Shown here piece after piece: positions 36,918-45,462 of a DNA stretch of 64,000 bases. This DNA comes from Corynebacterium sp. 122RC1. Lineage in GTDB: Bacteria; Actinomycetota; Actinomycetes; Mycobacteriales; Mycobacteriaceae. Numbering within the stretch: the first letter of the stretch is position 1; each line of letters opens with the position of its first letter. The notes beneath the pieces are model-generated. The model saw only the letters and a list, made by a program, of their open reading frames with translations, did no database searches and was not told the DNA's origin. The translations under genes and the position numbers were made by a program. The stretch covers positions 20,625-84,624 of the forward strand of contig NZ_JANIKD010000012.1 of the NCBI RefSeq assembly GCF_024580955.1. The letters run 5' to 3'.

Positions 36918-37862
36918 TTAGCTCTCCTTTGCGTAGCGTGCAGCGAGCCAAGAACACATCATGAGCTGCACCTGGTGGAAAATCATCAAAGGCAAGATCA
37001 ACAAACCCAGGTTGGCGGAGCCAAAAATCACCGCGGCCATCGGCAGGCCCGATGCTAAAGACTTCTTAGAGCCGCAGAATTGGATGGCAATCATATCGCT
37101 GCGGGAGAAGCCCAAGCGCAGCGCGGCAAAACGGGTGAACCACAACATGAGCGCCACCAGCGCAATCGATCCAAGCACGAGGAACACGATCTGCGCCACC
37201 CCTACCGAACTCCAGATACCGGCCACCATGCCGGCGGAAAACGCCGAGTAGACCACCATGGTGATCGACCCCCGATCCACCAGCTTCGTGGCCTTATTCG
37301 CCGCAAACTTCCCTACCCAGGGCCGCAGCAACTGCCCTAAAATAAACGGCAACAGCAACTGCACAGCGATGTCCAAAAACACCGACGTATCAATGCTTAC
37401 CTGCGCGGACATCAACAGCATCACCAACAGCGGCGTGAGGAACACCCCGGCGATGTTGGAAGCCGAAGCACTCACGATCGCCCCCGCCACATTTCCCCTG
37501 GCAATCGAGGTGAAAGCCACCGAAGACTGCACCGTAGACGGCACCAACGTGAGGTACAAAATACCCAGGTACATCTCCCGGCCCACCACCGCTTGCAGGG
37601 GCGCCAGCCCAAGGCCGATCAGCGGAAACACCACAAAGGTGATGGCCAGAATCATCAGGTGCAGGCGCCAGTTGCGCAAACCCTCCAGCGCCTCATGGGT
37701 AGAAAGGCGCGCGCCGTACAGGAAAAACAGCAGCGCGATCGCGATGGAGGTGGCCACGGAGAACGCGGAGGCGAACTCTCCGCGGGCCGGGGCGATAATT
37801 GCCACGATCACCGCGAGGATGATTAAGGCAATCAGGGGATCAATCCGTTTGAGCATAGGCAA
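36918..37862 (-). CDS. Bile acid:sodium symporter family (SBF-like) transporter
   Basis: The 314-residue protein has about nine or ten membrane segments. It matches the SBF-like family (YfeH/PF13593 type): FFLYGARLSTHEALEGLRNWRLHL, YLTLVPSTVQSSVAFTSIARGNVAGAIVSASASNIAGVFLTPLL and QFCGSKKSLASGLPMA, which holds the conserved polar residues of the two crossed helices. The transported anion is unknown. It starts 36918 from the stop side directly beside the hypothetical gene and is preceded by the Rieske gene after three bases, so it may be the last gene of that operon. Confidence 0.88.
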   Translation of the reverse strand: MPMLKRIDPLIALIILAVIVAIIAPARGEFASAFSVATSIAIALLFFLYGARLSTHEALEGLRNWRLHLMILAITFVVFPLIGLGLAPLQAVVGREMYLGILYLTLVPSTVQSSVAFTSIARGNVAGAIVSASASNIAGVFLTPLLVMLLMSAQVSIDTSVFLDIAVQLLLPFILGQLLRPWVGKFAANKATKLVDRGSITMVVYSAFSAGMVAGIWSSVGVAQIVFLVLGSIALVALMLWFTRFAALRLGFSRSDMIAIQFCGSKKSLASGLPMAAVIFGSANLGLLILPLMIFHQVQLMMCSWLAARYAKES

Positions 37863-37865
37863 AGC

Positions 37866-38225
37866 CTAACCTACTGTTGCGGTGCCATCCTCCACAGCAA
37901 TATCCACCGGCTTCATGGGGGCTCGTGATGGCCCTTCCAACGGGGAGCCGTCCACAATTGAGAACGTGGAATTGTGCTTCAAGCACGTCACTTCATCGCC
38001 GCGCACTTCGGTGATCGTGCCGTTCTGATGAGGGCACAGCGTGGAGTAGGCCACATATTGGCCCGCAGTGGGCTGAGCCACGATGTACTCCCCCACGATC
38101 ACTGCGGAACCAACGGGCACGTCCTGGACGGCAACGTCGATTTGCTCCTTGCCGCAGGCGGCGAGCAGCGCGCCCGCGAACGTGGAGGCGGTGCCAAGGA
38201 GGAACATTCGGCGTGAACAGGTCAT
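37866..38225 (-). CDS. Secreted Rieske 2Fe-2S protein
   Basis: The 119-residue product has an N-terminal SRRMFLLGTASTFAGALLAACG, which looks like a Tat signal (SRRxFL) ending in a lipobox (LLAAC). The Rieske cluster ligands are in CPHQ near residue 69 and CLKHNSTF near 86 (CxH and CxxH), a normal two-motif arrangement with a small loop. It should be a lipid-anchored electron carrier outside the membrane; the partner is unknown. It overlaps the trpA stop by four bases, so it is expressed with the trp operon, although no link to tryptophan synthesis is evident. Confidence 0.88.
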   Translation of the reverse strand: MTCSRRMFLLGTASTFAGALLAACGKEQIDVAVQDVPVGSAVIVGEYIVAQPTAGQYVAYSTLCPHQNGTITEVRGDEVTCLKHNSTFSIVDGSPLEGPSRAPMKPVDIAVEDGTATVG

Positions 38226-39004
38226 CGGGTGGCCTCTTTCATCGCGCGTACAAACTCCCCAAGCTCCTCATGGGAACCGCCGCGCTCGATGATCGAGGTG
38301 ATCGCGGAGCCAGTGATCGCGCCGGCGGCCCCAGCGGCGATGGCGTCGCGCACATGCTCGGGGGTGGAAATACCAAAACCGAGCAGCACCGGTGCACCGC
38401 CGTACTTCTTGATGTTGTTCACCACCTGGTCCAGGCCTTTCGTGCTCGAGGCGCGCTCGGTGCCGGTCACGCCGTCACGCGAAATGGCGTAAATATAGCC
38501 TTCCGACGCCCGCGCCACACCTTCCAGCGTCTTCTCTGCAGCCTGGGCGGGAGCGATGAAAATTGGGGCAATCCCTGCTTTCTTGGCTGCCGCGATGAAT
38601 TCCTCCCCCTCGCGCACCGGAACGTCTGGGATGAGGATGGAATCCGCGCCGGCTTCAGCGAACTGCTGGTAGAAGCGCTCAATGCCGCGGGTGAAGGCAA
38701 CGTTGCCGTAGATCAGCATGCCGATTGGCAGCTCGGGGAACTCCTCGCGGATCTGCCGCACCAGGTCCAGCGCGGTATCCACAGTGGTCCCAGCCTCGAG
38801 GGCGCGGATGTGGGCGCGTTGAATGGTGGGGCCATCTGCAACCGGATCAGAGAATGGGACGCCGAGTTCGAGGGCGTCGGCACCCGCGGCCACTACCGCG
38901 CGCACGATCTCCAGGCAGGCTTGCGGGGTTGGGTCGCCCAGCATGAGGAATGGCACGAATGCACCGCCCTCGATGCGTTGGAACATGGCTTCGTAGCGGG
39001 TCAT
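38222..39004 (-). CDS. trpA: Tryptophan synthase alpha chain
   Basis: The 260-residue TIM barrel cleaves indole-3-glycerol phosphate to indole and glyceraldehyde 3-phosphate. Conserved segments are FVPFLMLGDPTPQACLEIV, LELGVPFSDPVADGPTIQRAHIRAL (catalytic Glu and Asp) and DSILIPDVPVREGEEF, and the phosphate-binding GFGISTPEHV near residue 216. The indole is passed to the TrpB partner. It starts one base before the trpB stop ends and overlaps the Rieske gene. Confidence 0.97.
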   Translation of the reverse strand: MTRYEAMFQRIEGGAFVPFLMLGDPTPQACLEIVRAVVAAGADALELGVPFSDPVADGPTIQRAHIRALEAGTTVDTALDLVRQIREEFPELPIGMLIYGNVAFTRGIERFYQQFAEAGADSILIPDVPVREGEEFIAAAKKAGIAPIFIAPAQAAEKTLEGVARASEGYIYAISRDGVTGTERASSTKGLDQVVNNIKKYGGAPVLLGFGISTPEHVRDAIAAGAAGAITGSAITSIIERGGSHEELGEFVRAMKEATR

Positions 39005-40194
39005 TACTTCTCCTCCAGGGTGCGGCGGACGTGTTCGATGTCTTTGTCGCCGCGGCCGGAAAGCGATACCAAAATGGTGATCGGCTCTTTGTTGGCCTCA
39101 GCTGTTTTTGCGCGTTTGAGGGCATAGGCCAGCGCGTGGCTGGACTCAAGCGCCGGGATGATGCCCTCTTTACGGGAGAGGACTTGGAAGGCGTCGAGTG
39201 CCTCGGCGTCAGTGATGGCAACGTATTGAGCGCGGCCCGTTTCCGCCAGGTAGGCGTGCTGCGGACCTACGCCTGGGTAGTCCAGACCTGCGGAAATGGA
39301 GTAGGACTCCTCAACTTGGCCGTCAGAGTTCCGCATCAAGTAGCTCTTCGCGCCGTGAAGAATGCCCACTTGACCGTTGTTGATGGTGGCTCCGTGCTCG
39401 CCCGAATCGAGGCCGTGCCCGCCGGGCTCCGCGCCAACGAGTTCCACGTGGTCGTCGTCAATGAAATCCGCGAACATGCCGATCGCGTTGGAGCCGCCGC
39501 CCACGCAAGCGACCACAACATCGGGCAACGTGCCGATGCGCTCCAGCATCTGGGCGCGGGCCTCGGTGGAAATTACGCGGTGGAACTCGCGAACAATCGT
39601 TGGGAATGGGTGCGGGCCTGCGGCGGTGCCGAGCAGGTAATGCGACTCATGGAAGGTCGCGGTCCAGTCTCGCAGAGCCTCATTGACGGCGTCCTTGAGG
39701 GTGCCGGAACCGGAATCCACGGAAACCACTTTGGCCCCCATGAGCTCCATGCGGTAAACGTTCGGCTGCTGGCGCTGCACATCCTTTGCACCCATGTATA
39801 TCACGCATTCGAGGTCCAAAAGTGCACACGCGAGGGCGGTGGCCGTGCCGTGTTGGCCCGCGCCAGTTTCCGCGATGATGCGGGTCTTGCCCATGCGCTT
39901 GGCCAACAGTGCCTGGCCAATCACCTGGTTGGTCTTGTGGGCGCCGCCGTGGACAAGGTCCTCACGCTTGAGGAAAATGCGGGCGTACTCGTTGCCGAGC
40001 TTCGTGGCTTCAGTGATCGGCGTGGGGCGGCCCAGGTAGTCGCGCAGGTATCCGGCGAGTTCCTCGCGGAAGGCGGGGTCGTTCTGGGCGTCCACGAACG
40101 CCTGTTCAAGTTGATCAAGCGCAGGAATCAGCGACTCCGGCACGAACTGGCCGCCAAAGCGCCCGAAGTAGGCCGGAAGCAAAGTGTGGTTCAT
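39004..40194 (-). CDS. trpB: Tryptophan synthase beta chain
   Basis: The 396-residue PLP enzyme joins indole and serine to give tryptophan. The PLP lysine is in [21 protein letters not shown] near residue 90, the phosphate loop is [15 protein letters not shown] near 230, and [19 protein letters not shown] is the conserved catalytic Glu segment. The start overlaps the trpCF stop (ATGA). Confidence 0.98.
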   Translation of the reverse strand: MNHTLLPAYFGRFGGQFVPESLIPALDQLEQAFVDAQNDPAFREELAGYLRDYLGRPTPITEATKLGNEYARIFLKREDLVHGGAHKTNQVIGQALLAKRMGKTRIIAETGAGQHGTATALACALLDLECVIYMGAKDVQRQQPNVYRMELMGAKVVSVDSGSGTLKDAVNEALRDWTATFHESHYLLGTAAGPHPFPTIVREFHRVISTEARAQMLERIGTLPDVVVACVGGGSNAIGMFADFIDDDHVELVGAEPGGHGLDSGEHGATINNGQVGILHGAKSYLMRNSDGQVEESYSISAGLDYPGVGPQHAYLAETGRAQYVAITDAEALDAFQVLSRKEGIIPALESSHALAYALKRAKTAEANKEPITILVSLSGRGDKDIEHVRRTLEEK

Positions 40195-41585
40195 GGTTTC
40201 CCCTCGTTGTAGGTGCGAATGGTGCGGAAAACGGCAGTGATTTTCCCAGCGTCTTTTTCTCCCGGCGCACTCTCGACGCCCGAGTTGATATCAAGCCCCA
40301 TGCAGCCCACTGCCAGGGCCTCAGCGGCGTTTTCAGCGGAAATACCACCGGCGAGCAGGGCCTTTGCCTTCACAGCTTCCGGAACGGTGCCCCAATCAAA
40401 GGTGGTTCCGGTGCCGCCATCGCCAGCGTCCAGAACAAGCGTATCGACGCGCGGAGCGAGGGCTTCGGCAACGGTCGGTCCGGCGGATGTCATGGAGACA
40501 GCGCGCCAGATCTCGCGATCGCCGGCGATCGCTCGTACGGACTCAATGTATTCCAACTCCGCGGCGATGGAACCCTGGTACGGGGCATGGAGCTGGAGCA
40601 CGGAGAAGCCATCCAGGAGCTCCTCCCAGCCGTTCGTCCGCCGCGAAACCGCAACCCAAGTGAGGCCTTGCTCGGCGTCGATAATTTTTTTCGATGTTTC
40701 ACGTGAAACATTGCGCGGACTGGAGGCCTCAAACACCATGCCTCCATACGTTGCACCAGCGGCTCGGGCCATCTGCGCGATGCTCGGGCTGGTGATGCCG
40801 CAGACCTTGTTGCGTCCGTAGACGAGCTCACGAGCAGCGAGGTCCACGTCCGGCTGGCTGGTGAGCTGCGACCCCACCAGGAAGCCGTTTGCAAAGGCAC
40901 CGAGTTCGCGGACGGTGGCGTTGTTGCGGATGCCGGACTCGGAAATCAGCACCGCGTCCTCCGGAATCAAGCGGTGCAGCGCAGGGGTGCGGCCCAAATC
41001 GATGGAGAGATCATGCAGGTTGCGATTGTTCACGCCGAAGATGCGCGCGCCCAAGCGGATCGCTCGCCCCACCTCTTCCTCATCAATGACTTCCGTGAGC
41101 ACATCCATGCCCAGGCGGGAAGCCTCCTGGTGGAGGAGGGTGTAGGTGGCGTCGTCGAGGACACTCAGCATCAGCAAGATCGCATCTGCGCCAAAGTAGC
41201 GCGCCGCGTGCACCTGCACCGGATCAATAATGAAGTCTTTGCACAGCACCGGAAGATGCGTGGACGCGGCCACCGTAGCCAGGTGGTTGTAATCGCCACC
41301 GAAACGATCCGGTTCACACAGCACGGAAATACCCGCAGCGTAACGCGAATACACCCGAGCGATATCACCCGGACTGTACTCCGCGCGGATCAAACCCAAT
41401 GAGGGCGAAGAGGACTTGCACTCCATAATGAAGTTCGCTCCCCCGCGGCGGCCCAACGCGGCCTCCAAGGAACGAGTACTCAACGGCAAACGCGAAGGTT
41501 CCACGTGGGCAATACGCTTCCGGATCGCGTCCAAATGGCCGCGGCGGCCCTCCACGATGGATTCCAAAATGGTGCTATTCGCCAT
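40191..41585 (-). CDS. trpCF: Bifunctional indole-3-glycerol phosphate synthase / phosphoribosylanthranilate isomerase
   Basis: A 464-residue fusion of TrpC (residues 1 to about 255: [75 protein letters not shown]) and TrpF ([51 protein letters not shown]). ATG 41585 (MANSTILES) is used because upstream codons do not match family members. A perfect parS encodes NVSRETSKK in the loop near residue 297, in the TrpF half. The start overlaps the trpD stop by 11 bases. Confidence 0.96.
   Translation of the reverse strand: MANSTILESIVEGRRGHLDAIRKRIAHVEPSRLPLSTRSLEAALGRRGGANFIMECKSSSPSLGLIRAEYSPGDIARVYSRYAAGISVLCEPDRFGGDYNHLATVAASTHLPVLCKDFIIDPVQVHAARYFGADAILLMLSVLDDATYTLLHQEASRLGMDVLTEVIDEEEVGRAIRLGARIFGVNNRNLHDLSIDLGRTPALHRLIPEDAVLISESGIRNNATVRELGAFANGFLVGSQLTSQPDVDLAARELVYGRNKVCGITSPSIAQMARAAGATYGGMVFEASSPRNVSRETSKKIIDAEQGLTWVAVSRRTNGWEELLDGFSVLQLHAPYQGSIAAELEYIESVRAIAGDREIWRAVSMTSAGPTVAEALAPRVDTLVLDAGDGGTGTTFDWGTVPEAVKAKALLAGGISAENAAEALAVGCMGLDINSGVESAPGEKDAGKITAVFRTIRTYNEGKP
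40695..40710. other. parS site, perfect, inside trpCF
   Basis: TGTTTCACGTGAAACA within the TrpF half of trpCF, encoding NVSRET. Confidence 0.97.
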
Positions 41586-42600
41586 AATTCGCCCCCTCAT
41601 GAACAGCCAACCACCGCTCAACCTCACCGGAGCTAATCAGTTCCTTCGCTTGGGAGACGCCCTCGGCAATGCTATCCGCGCAGTTCACGGTGTAGAGCAT
41701 TGCGCCGGCGGTCGCGCTAATCGCATCCAAGTGGGCCTGCGGTCCCCTGCCAGCGAAGGTCTCACGCATAGCGAGGGCATTTTCTTGGGCATCGCCACCC
41801 GCGAGAGCAGACAGTGGGTGCTGGGAAATGCCCATCTCTTCAGGGGTGATCTCATACTGTTCGATTTCGCCGTCGCGCAGCTCCCAAATGGTGGTGGGGC
41901 CGTGCACCGCAATCTCATCGGTACCGGAGCCATGAACCACCAGCGCGTGGCTGCGGCCGAGCTCACGGAACACCTCCGCAATAATCTGACCCAACTGTGG
42001 CTTTGCAATGCCCATGATCTGGAACTCAGGGCGCGCCGGGGCCAAAATTGGGCCCAAGGTGTTGAACAAGGTGGGCACGCGCAGTGCCTTGCGGACTGGC
42101 TGTACATGCGCAACCGCTGGGTTGTACGCGGGGGCAAAAAGGAACGTAAAGTTCGAGGCCTCAAACTGGCGCACGGCGCGATCGGGATCCAGGTCGAGCG
42201 GAATGTTCAGCGCCTCGAGCACATCGGCAGAGCCGGACTTGGAGGAGACGGATCGGTTGCCGCACTTCACCATCTTCACTCCCCCCGCGGCCGCAACGAG
42301 TGAGGCAGCGGTAGTGACGTTGATGGTGTTGGAGCCATCGCCACCGGTACCTGCTGTGTCCAAAAGTCCCGCGCCGGTGATGGGGAACGGGCGGCCAGCA
42401 GCTAGGAACGCCTTGGCGGCACCCAGGATGTCAGCAAACGTCTCCCCTCGCGTGCGGATGGTGGCCAGCAGTGCGGCGATGTGGACGTCATCGTAATCAC
42501 CAACCGTGAGCGGGGTAAAAACGTCCACTGCTTCCTGCACGGAAGGATTGTGGTTGTCGAGGAATTGGATGAGACGCTGTTGGGTCAATTCGCTAGTCAC
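41575..42600 (-). CDS. trpD: Anthranilate phosphoribosyltransferase
   Basis: The 341-residue enzyme transfers phosphoribose to anthranilate. It has the glycine-rich PRPP loop DTAGTGGDGSNTINVTTAASLVAAAGG near residue 80 and KCGNRSVSSKSGSADVLEALNIPL near 110, both diagnostic. NTLGPILAPARPEFQIMG follows. It overlaps the trpG stop by four bases and trpCF by 11. Confidence 0.97.
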   Translation of the reverse strand: MTSELTQQRLIQFLDNHNPSVQEAVDVFTPLTVGDYDDVHIAALLATIRTRGETFADILGAAKAFLAAGRPFPITGAGLLDTAGTGGDGSNTINVTTAASLVAAAGGVKMVKCGNRSVSSKSGSADVLEALNIPLDLDPDRAVRQFEASNFTFLFAPAYNPAVAHVQPVRKALRVPTLFNTLGPILAPARPEFQIMGIAKPQLGQIIAEVFRELGRSHALVVHGSGTDEIAVHGPTTIWELRDGEIEQYEITPEEMGISQHPLSALAGGDAQENALAMRETFAGRGPQAHLDAISATAGAMLYTVNCADSIAEGVSQAKELISSGEVERWLAVHEGANYGE

Positions 42601-43232
42601 TGTGCCGATCCTTGCTTTTGAGAAATAAGAAGTTCAATGCAACGGTCCAAAATTATTGGTCCTGCCGGGCTGAGCACCGACTCCGGGTGGAATTGCAAAC
42701 CAATCGCCATGTTATCCGTGGTCTTGGCGGCCATCACTACCCGGCCTATTGCAGAGTCGCAGGTACCCATTGGTGCGAGTTGCTCAGGCGGGTTTACACA
42801 CCCGAGGGAGTGGTAGCGAGCAACTGGAACGAGGGTGCCGCGGAAGTTGTTTTCCAGGCCTGCGTCGGTAGTCAAAGAACCGAATAACTCTTGGCCTGCT
42901 TCCTCGAGAACCATGTTGTCCGTGGTGCCGTGTACGGGTCCACATGGAACCACCTCGCCACCAAAGTGCTCCAACAAGGCCTGGAAGCCCAAGCAAATGC
43001 CAAGAATTGGGACTTTGCCAATCACCTCAGCGATCAGCTTCATCATGTTACCCGCCTCCAGCGGGTGCCCCGGACCTGGAGAAAGGCAAATAAGATCCGG
43101 ATTCGCTGCCAAAATCTCCTCGACGCTTACCGTGTTCCGGAACACGGTGCACTGGTAGCCAGCCACCGCGAAGGCGTCCACCAAGTTGTACACAAACGAA
43201 TCCTGGTTATCCACCAGCACTACATGGGTCAT
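42597..43232 (-). CDS. trpG: Anthranilate synthase component II (glutamine amidotransferase)
   Basis: A 211-residue class I amidotransferase with CLSPGPGHPLEAGNM, the catalytic Cys in LGICLGFQALLEHFGG near residue 82, and the His-Glu pair near AIGLQFHPESVLSP. It delivers ammonia to TrpE. Starts by overlapping the trpE stop by four bases. Confidence 0.97.
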   Translation of the reverse strand: MTHVVLVDNQDSFVYNLVDAFAVAGYQCTVFRNTVSVEEILAANPDLICLSPGPGHPLEAGNMMKLIAEVIGKVPILGICLGFQALLEHFGGEVVPCGPVHGTTDNMVLEEAGQELFGSLTTDAGLENNFRGTLVPVARYHSLGCVNPPEQLAPMGTCDSAIGRVVMAAKTTDNMAIGLQFHPESVLSPAGPIILDRCIELLISQKQGSAQ

Positions 43233-44746
43233 CGGATCACCTTCACCGTCTTGCCGGCCGCGAGCGCGATTGCATGCAACACAGCGTAAGCCTTATGGAG
43301 AGTCTCGTCAGCCTCAGACTGTGGCTGAGAATCACGAACCACGCCCGCACCCGCCTGGACCACGGCGCGGCCACCTGCCACGAAAGCAGAACGAATCACG
43401 ATGCAGTTATCCATGGAACCGTCGCCAGAGAGATACCCCACCGCGCCCCCGTATGAGCCGCGTCGAACATGCTCCACCCCGCGCAGGAGTTCCATGGCGC
43501 GCAGCTTCGGAGCGCCGGTCAAAGTGCCCATGTTCATGCAGGCGCGGTAGGCGTCAAGGGCATCGAATTCAGGAGCAAGGGTTGCGGTTACACGTGAAAC
43601 CAAATGCATTACCCGCGAGTAACGGTCAACCTGGAGCAGGTCAGCTACCTTGCGCGTGGCAGGGACGGCAACGCGAGCCAAGTCATTACGCGCCAAGTCC
43701 ACCAGCATGGTGTGTTCCGCAACTTCCTTGGTGTCCGTGCGCATGTCGAGCTCCGCGCGGATATCCAGCTCGTGATTAATGGTCCCGTCTGCATTCAACC
43801 CGCGAGGCCTAGTGCCAGCGATTGGATAGAGCTGCACTTCACGGTCAGCGGAGGAATACTTCAGATTGGATTCCGGCGATGCACCAAACAGTTCGTAATC
43901 CTTACCCCGCACATAAAACATGTACGGGCTGGGGTTGGTCGCACGGAGCTGGCGGTACGCCTGATAAGCGTCTGGGCATTCCGCGATAAACGACCGCGCG
44001 GGAACCACCTGGTAAATGTCGCCCTCGTAGATATTTCCCTGCAGGCGCTTCACCTGATCCCGGAAGTCCGCGTCAGTTGTGGTGGCCTGCACGATCAGTT
44101 CCCCAGACTCTGGAGCAGGCTGCTGAGCTGGCGCCTCAAAGTCTTCGATGGCTTGGAGAAGCGTATCGACGTCGCCGCCGATCGTCTCAATCTCTGCAGT
44201 ACCAGCAGTGTGATCAATCACGAGGACCGTTTCTGCAAGAACAAACTCGTAGTCCGGATAAGTATTTGCCCCGAGTTCTACAGGCGGGAGCGTTTCAAAA
44301 GTCTCCAAGTAGTCAAACGCAAAGCCACCCGCAAGCAATGGGAGGTGTGTGCCTTGGTATCCAGCATTGAGCTGTAGGTCTCGAAGGACTAATGCATTGC
44401 TGGGGGCCTTGAGGCGTTCGCGCTCATCAATCGCCTGGGAAGCCGTAAACACAAAGTCTTGGCCGTCAAAGTAATCTGCCAAGTTCTGCTTCAAGCGGGA
44501 GACGATCTGCTCCCCCGCCTCAGTCAAAGGGATTACCTTCACTTTTTGACCGTGGCAGGTGATGCGCGCGGCTGCTTTCAAAACCGCTAGACACTTGGTG
44601 TTTTTCTTTGACTCAATATCTGCTGATTCCAGCAGGACGGAGTCGTGAGGGGCGGCGAGGTGCTGGAAGAGCGCGGCAGCATCTTGGTGGTAACGAACTG
44701 AATGTTTCACGTGAAACATTGAAAAATCGTTTGGCGGGGATGACAT
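43229..44746 (-). CDS. trpE: Anthranilate synthase component I
   Basis: The 505-residue enzyme makes anthranilate from chorismate. The feedback-inhibition site LLESADIESKKNTKCLAVL is present (LLES element near residue 37), and the catalytic core has IYQVVPARSFIAECPDAYQAYRQLRATNPSPYMFYV, GTRPRGL, EHTMLVDLARNDLARVAVPATR and MGTLTGAPKLRAMELL. Start is ATG 44746 with GAAAGG six bases upstream, inside a hairpin. Residues 10-15 (MFHVKH) are encoded by a perfect parS; C. glutamicum TrpE, by memory, lacks such an insert between FS and VRYH. ATG 44719 at the MFHVKH is the alternative start. Confidence 0.96.
   Translation of the reverse strand: MSSPPNDFSMFHVKHSVRYHQDAAALFQHLAAPHDSVLLESADIESKKNTKCLAVLKAAARITCHGQKVKVIPLTEAGEQIVSRLKQNLADYFDGQDFVFTASQAIDERERLKAPSNALVLRDLQLNAGYQGTHLPLLAGGFAFDYLETFETLPPVELGANTYPDYEFVLAETVLVIDHTAGTAEIETIGGDVDTLLQAIEDFEAPAQQPAPESGELIVQATTTDADFRDQVKRLQGNIYEGDIYQVVPARSFIAECPDAYQAYRQLRATNPSPYMFYVRGKDYELFGASPESNLKYSSADREVQLYPIAGTRPRGLNADGTINHELDIRAELDMRTDTKEVAEHTMLVDLARNDLARVAVPATRKVADLLQVDRYSRVMHLVSRVTATLAPEFDALDAYRACMNMGTLTGAPKLRAMELLRGVEHVRRGSYGGAVGYLSGDGSMDNCIVIRSAFVAGGRAVVQAGAGVVRDSQPQSEADETLHKAYAVLHAIALAAGKTVKVIR
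43586..43601. other. Degenerate parS, three mismatches
   Basis: GGTTACACGTGAAACC keeps the core CACGTGAAAC. It lies inside trpE, where it encodes LVSRVT. Confidence 0.35.
44703..44718. other. parS site, perfect, inside trpE
   Basis: TGTTTCACGTGAAACA at codons 10-15 of trpE, encoding MFHVKH. Confidence 0.97.
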
Positions 44747-44749
44747 TGT

Positions 44750-44837
44750 GGGCCTTTCTGGGGCCCAGATATCACAAAAGGCCCGCGTTGTAAGTATTAC
44801 AAAGACGAGCCTGAACTTATGGATCGACGGTGGCTCG
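44750..44837 (-). promoter_or_regulatory. trp leader region with alternative hairpins and RBS-sequestering stem
   Basis: Four pairings are visible on the minus strand. GGTGGC at the Trp codons (44849-44854) pairs with GCCACC (44829-44834). ACGAGCC at the leader stop (44832-44838) pairs with GGCTCGT (44805-44811). TTGTAA pairs with TTACAA (44788-44802). GGGCCTTT pairs with AAAGGCCC (44777-44784 with 44750-44757), and this last stem contains the AAAGG ribosome binding site of trpE. No U-run follows it. The first two pairings share the GCC segment and cannot both form, as expected for attenuation by ribosome stalling. Control by hiding the ribosome binding site is more likely than by termination. 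Confidence 0.6.
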
Positions 44838-44879
44838 TCAAGCGACGCGCCACCACCAGTTTCCGTAAGCGTTGTTCAT
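44838..44879 (-). CDS. trpL: trp operon leader peptide
   Basis: The 13-residue frame MNNAYGNWWWRVA has three consecutive Trp codons and ends in TGA 92 bases before trpE. Ribosome stalling at these codons when Trp-tRNA is scarce should alter folding of the downstream leader RNA. The ATG is eight bases after a TAGCAT -10 box, so the leader mRNA is probably leaderless and begins with or very near the start codon. Confidence 0.9.
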   Translation of the reverse strand: MNNAYGNWWWRVA

Positions 44880-44881
44880 GC

Positions 44882-44916
44882 CTAGCAATGCTAGTGCAGA
44901 TGAAACGGTGGAGCAA
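44882..44916 (-). promoter_or_regulatory. trp promoter with palindrome over the -10 box
   Basis: On the minus strand TTGCTC (44911-44916) and TAGCAT (44888-44893) are separated by 17 bases. The -10 box is inside a perfect 13-base palindrome CTAGCAATGCTAG (44882-44894), which would suit a repressor dimer. No trpR-like gene is in the window. Confidence 0.6.
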
Positions 44917-44919
44917 GAA

Positions 44920-45327
44920 TTACTGTCCCCCCGCTGCGCGCCGTACGGCATCCAAATCCACCTGGGCAGGGGCTTCCTTTGTGGCTTCCTTGCTTTCCAA
45001 AATGTTTGCCGCCCTTGCACCCAAATTGGAGCCTACACTCACTAAACCAATTGCCACTACGACACCGAGGATGGTGAATACCCAAAAGCCCTTCAGCGCA
45101 AACGCGGCGGTGAACGCTAATGCAAGTCCGGCGTTCACCCACCAAGGGCCTGAAACTCGGTGTGCCTTGTACCAAATTTCTTCAGAGTCCCGAACTTCAG
45201 GCACCTGAAGGCCTACCTTGGAATTCCCGTGAAGCTTGCCGCTCCATGCCATTGAGCCCACAGTGAGAAAGAAGGCTGCAATTAGAGCAAAAATGGACGC
45301 GATCACGATTTCAATCATGTCCTTCAT
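44920..45327 (-). CDS. SdpI family membrane protein
   Basis: The 135-residue protein has three or four membrane segments (IEIVIASIFALIAAFFLTVGS, ALAFTAAFALKGFWVFTILGVVVAIGLV) and the SdpI signature VGLQVPEVRDSEEIWYKAHRVSGPWWVNAG, equivalent to the TxxSxExWxxxHRxxG core. SdpI in Bacillus gives immunity to the SdpC peptide; here the role is unknown. Two starts are possible, ATG 45327 and ATG 45318; the second lies seven bases after a TAGGAT box and would give a leaderless mRNA. It ends shortly before the trp promoter on the same strand. Confidence 0.75.
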   Translation of the reverse strand: MKDMIEIVIASIFALIAAFFLTVGSMAWSGKLHGNSKVGLQVPEVRDSEEIWYKAHRVSGPWWVNAGLALAFTAAFALKGFWVFTILGVVVAIGLVSVGSNLGARAANILESKEATKEAPAQVDLDAVRRAAGGQ

Positions 45328-45462
45328 CCTAACCCCGAGGTCCAACTGTGAGTGAAGTGTGCAAAGTTTCACGTCGCATATTTTCTATCCGATGTAAGAA
45401 ATTGGGTATAGAGCTTGTAGGTTAAAGGCGTTCCCTATCCCTTTGGACACATGTAGGTGTGT

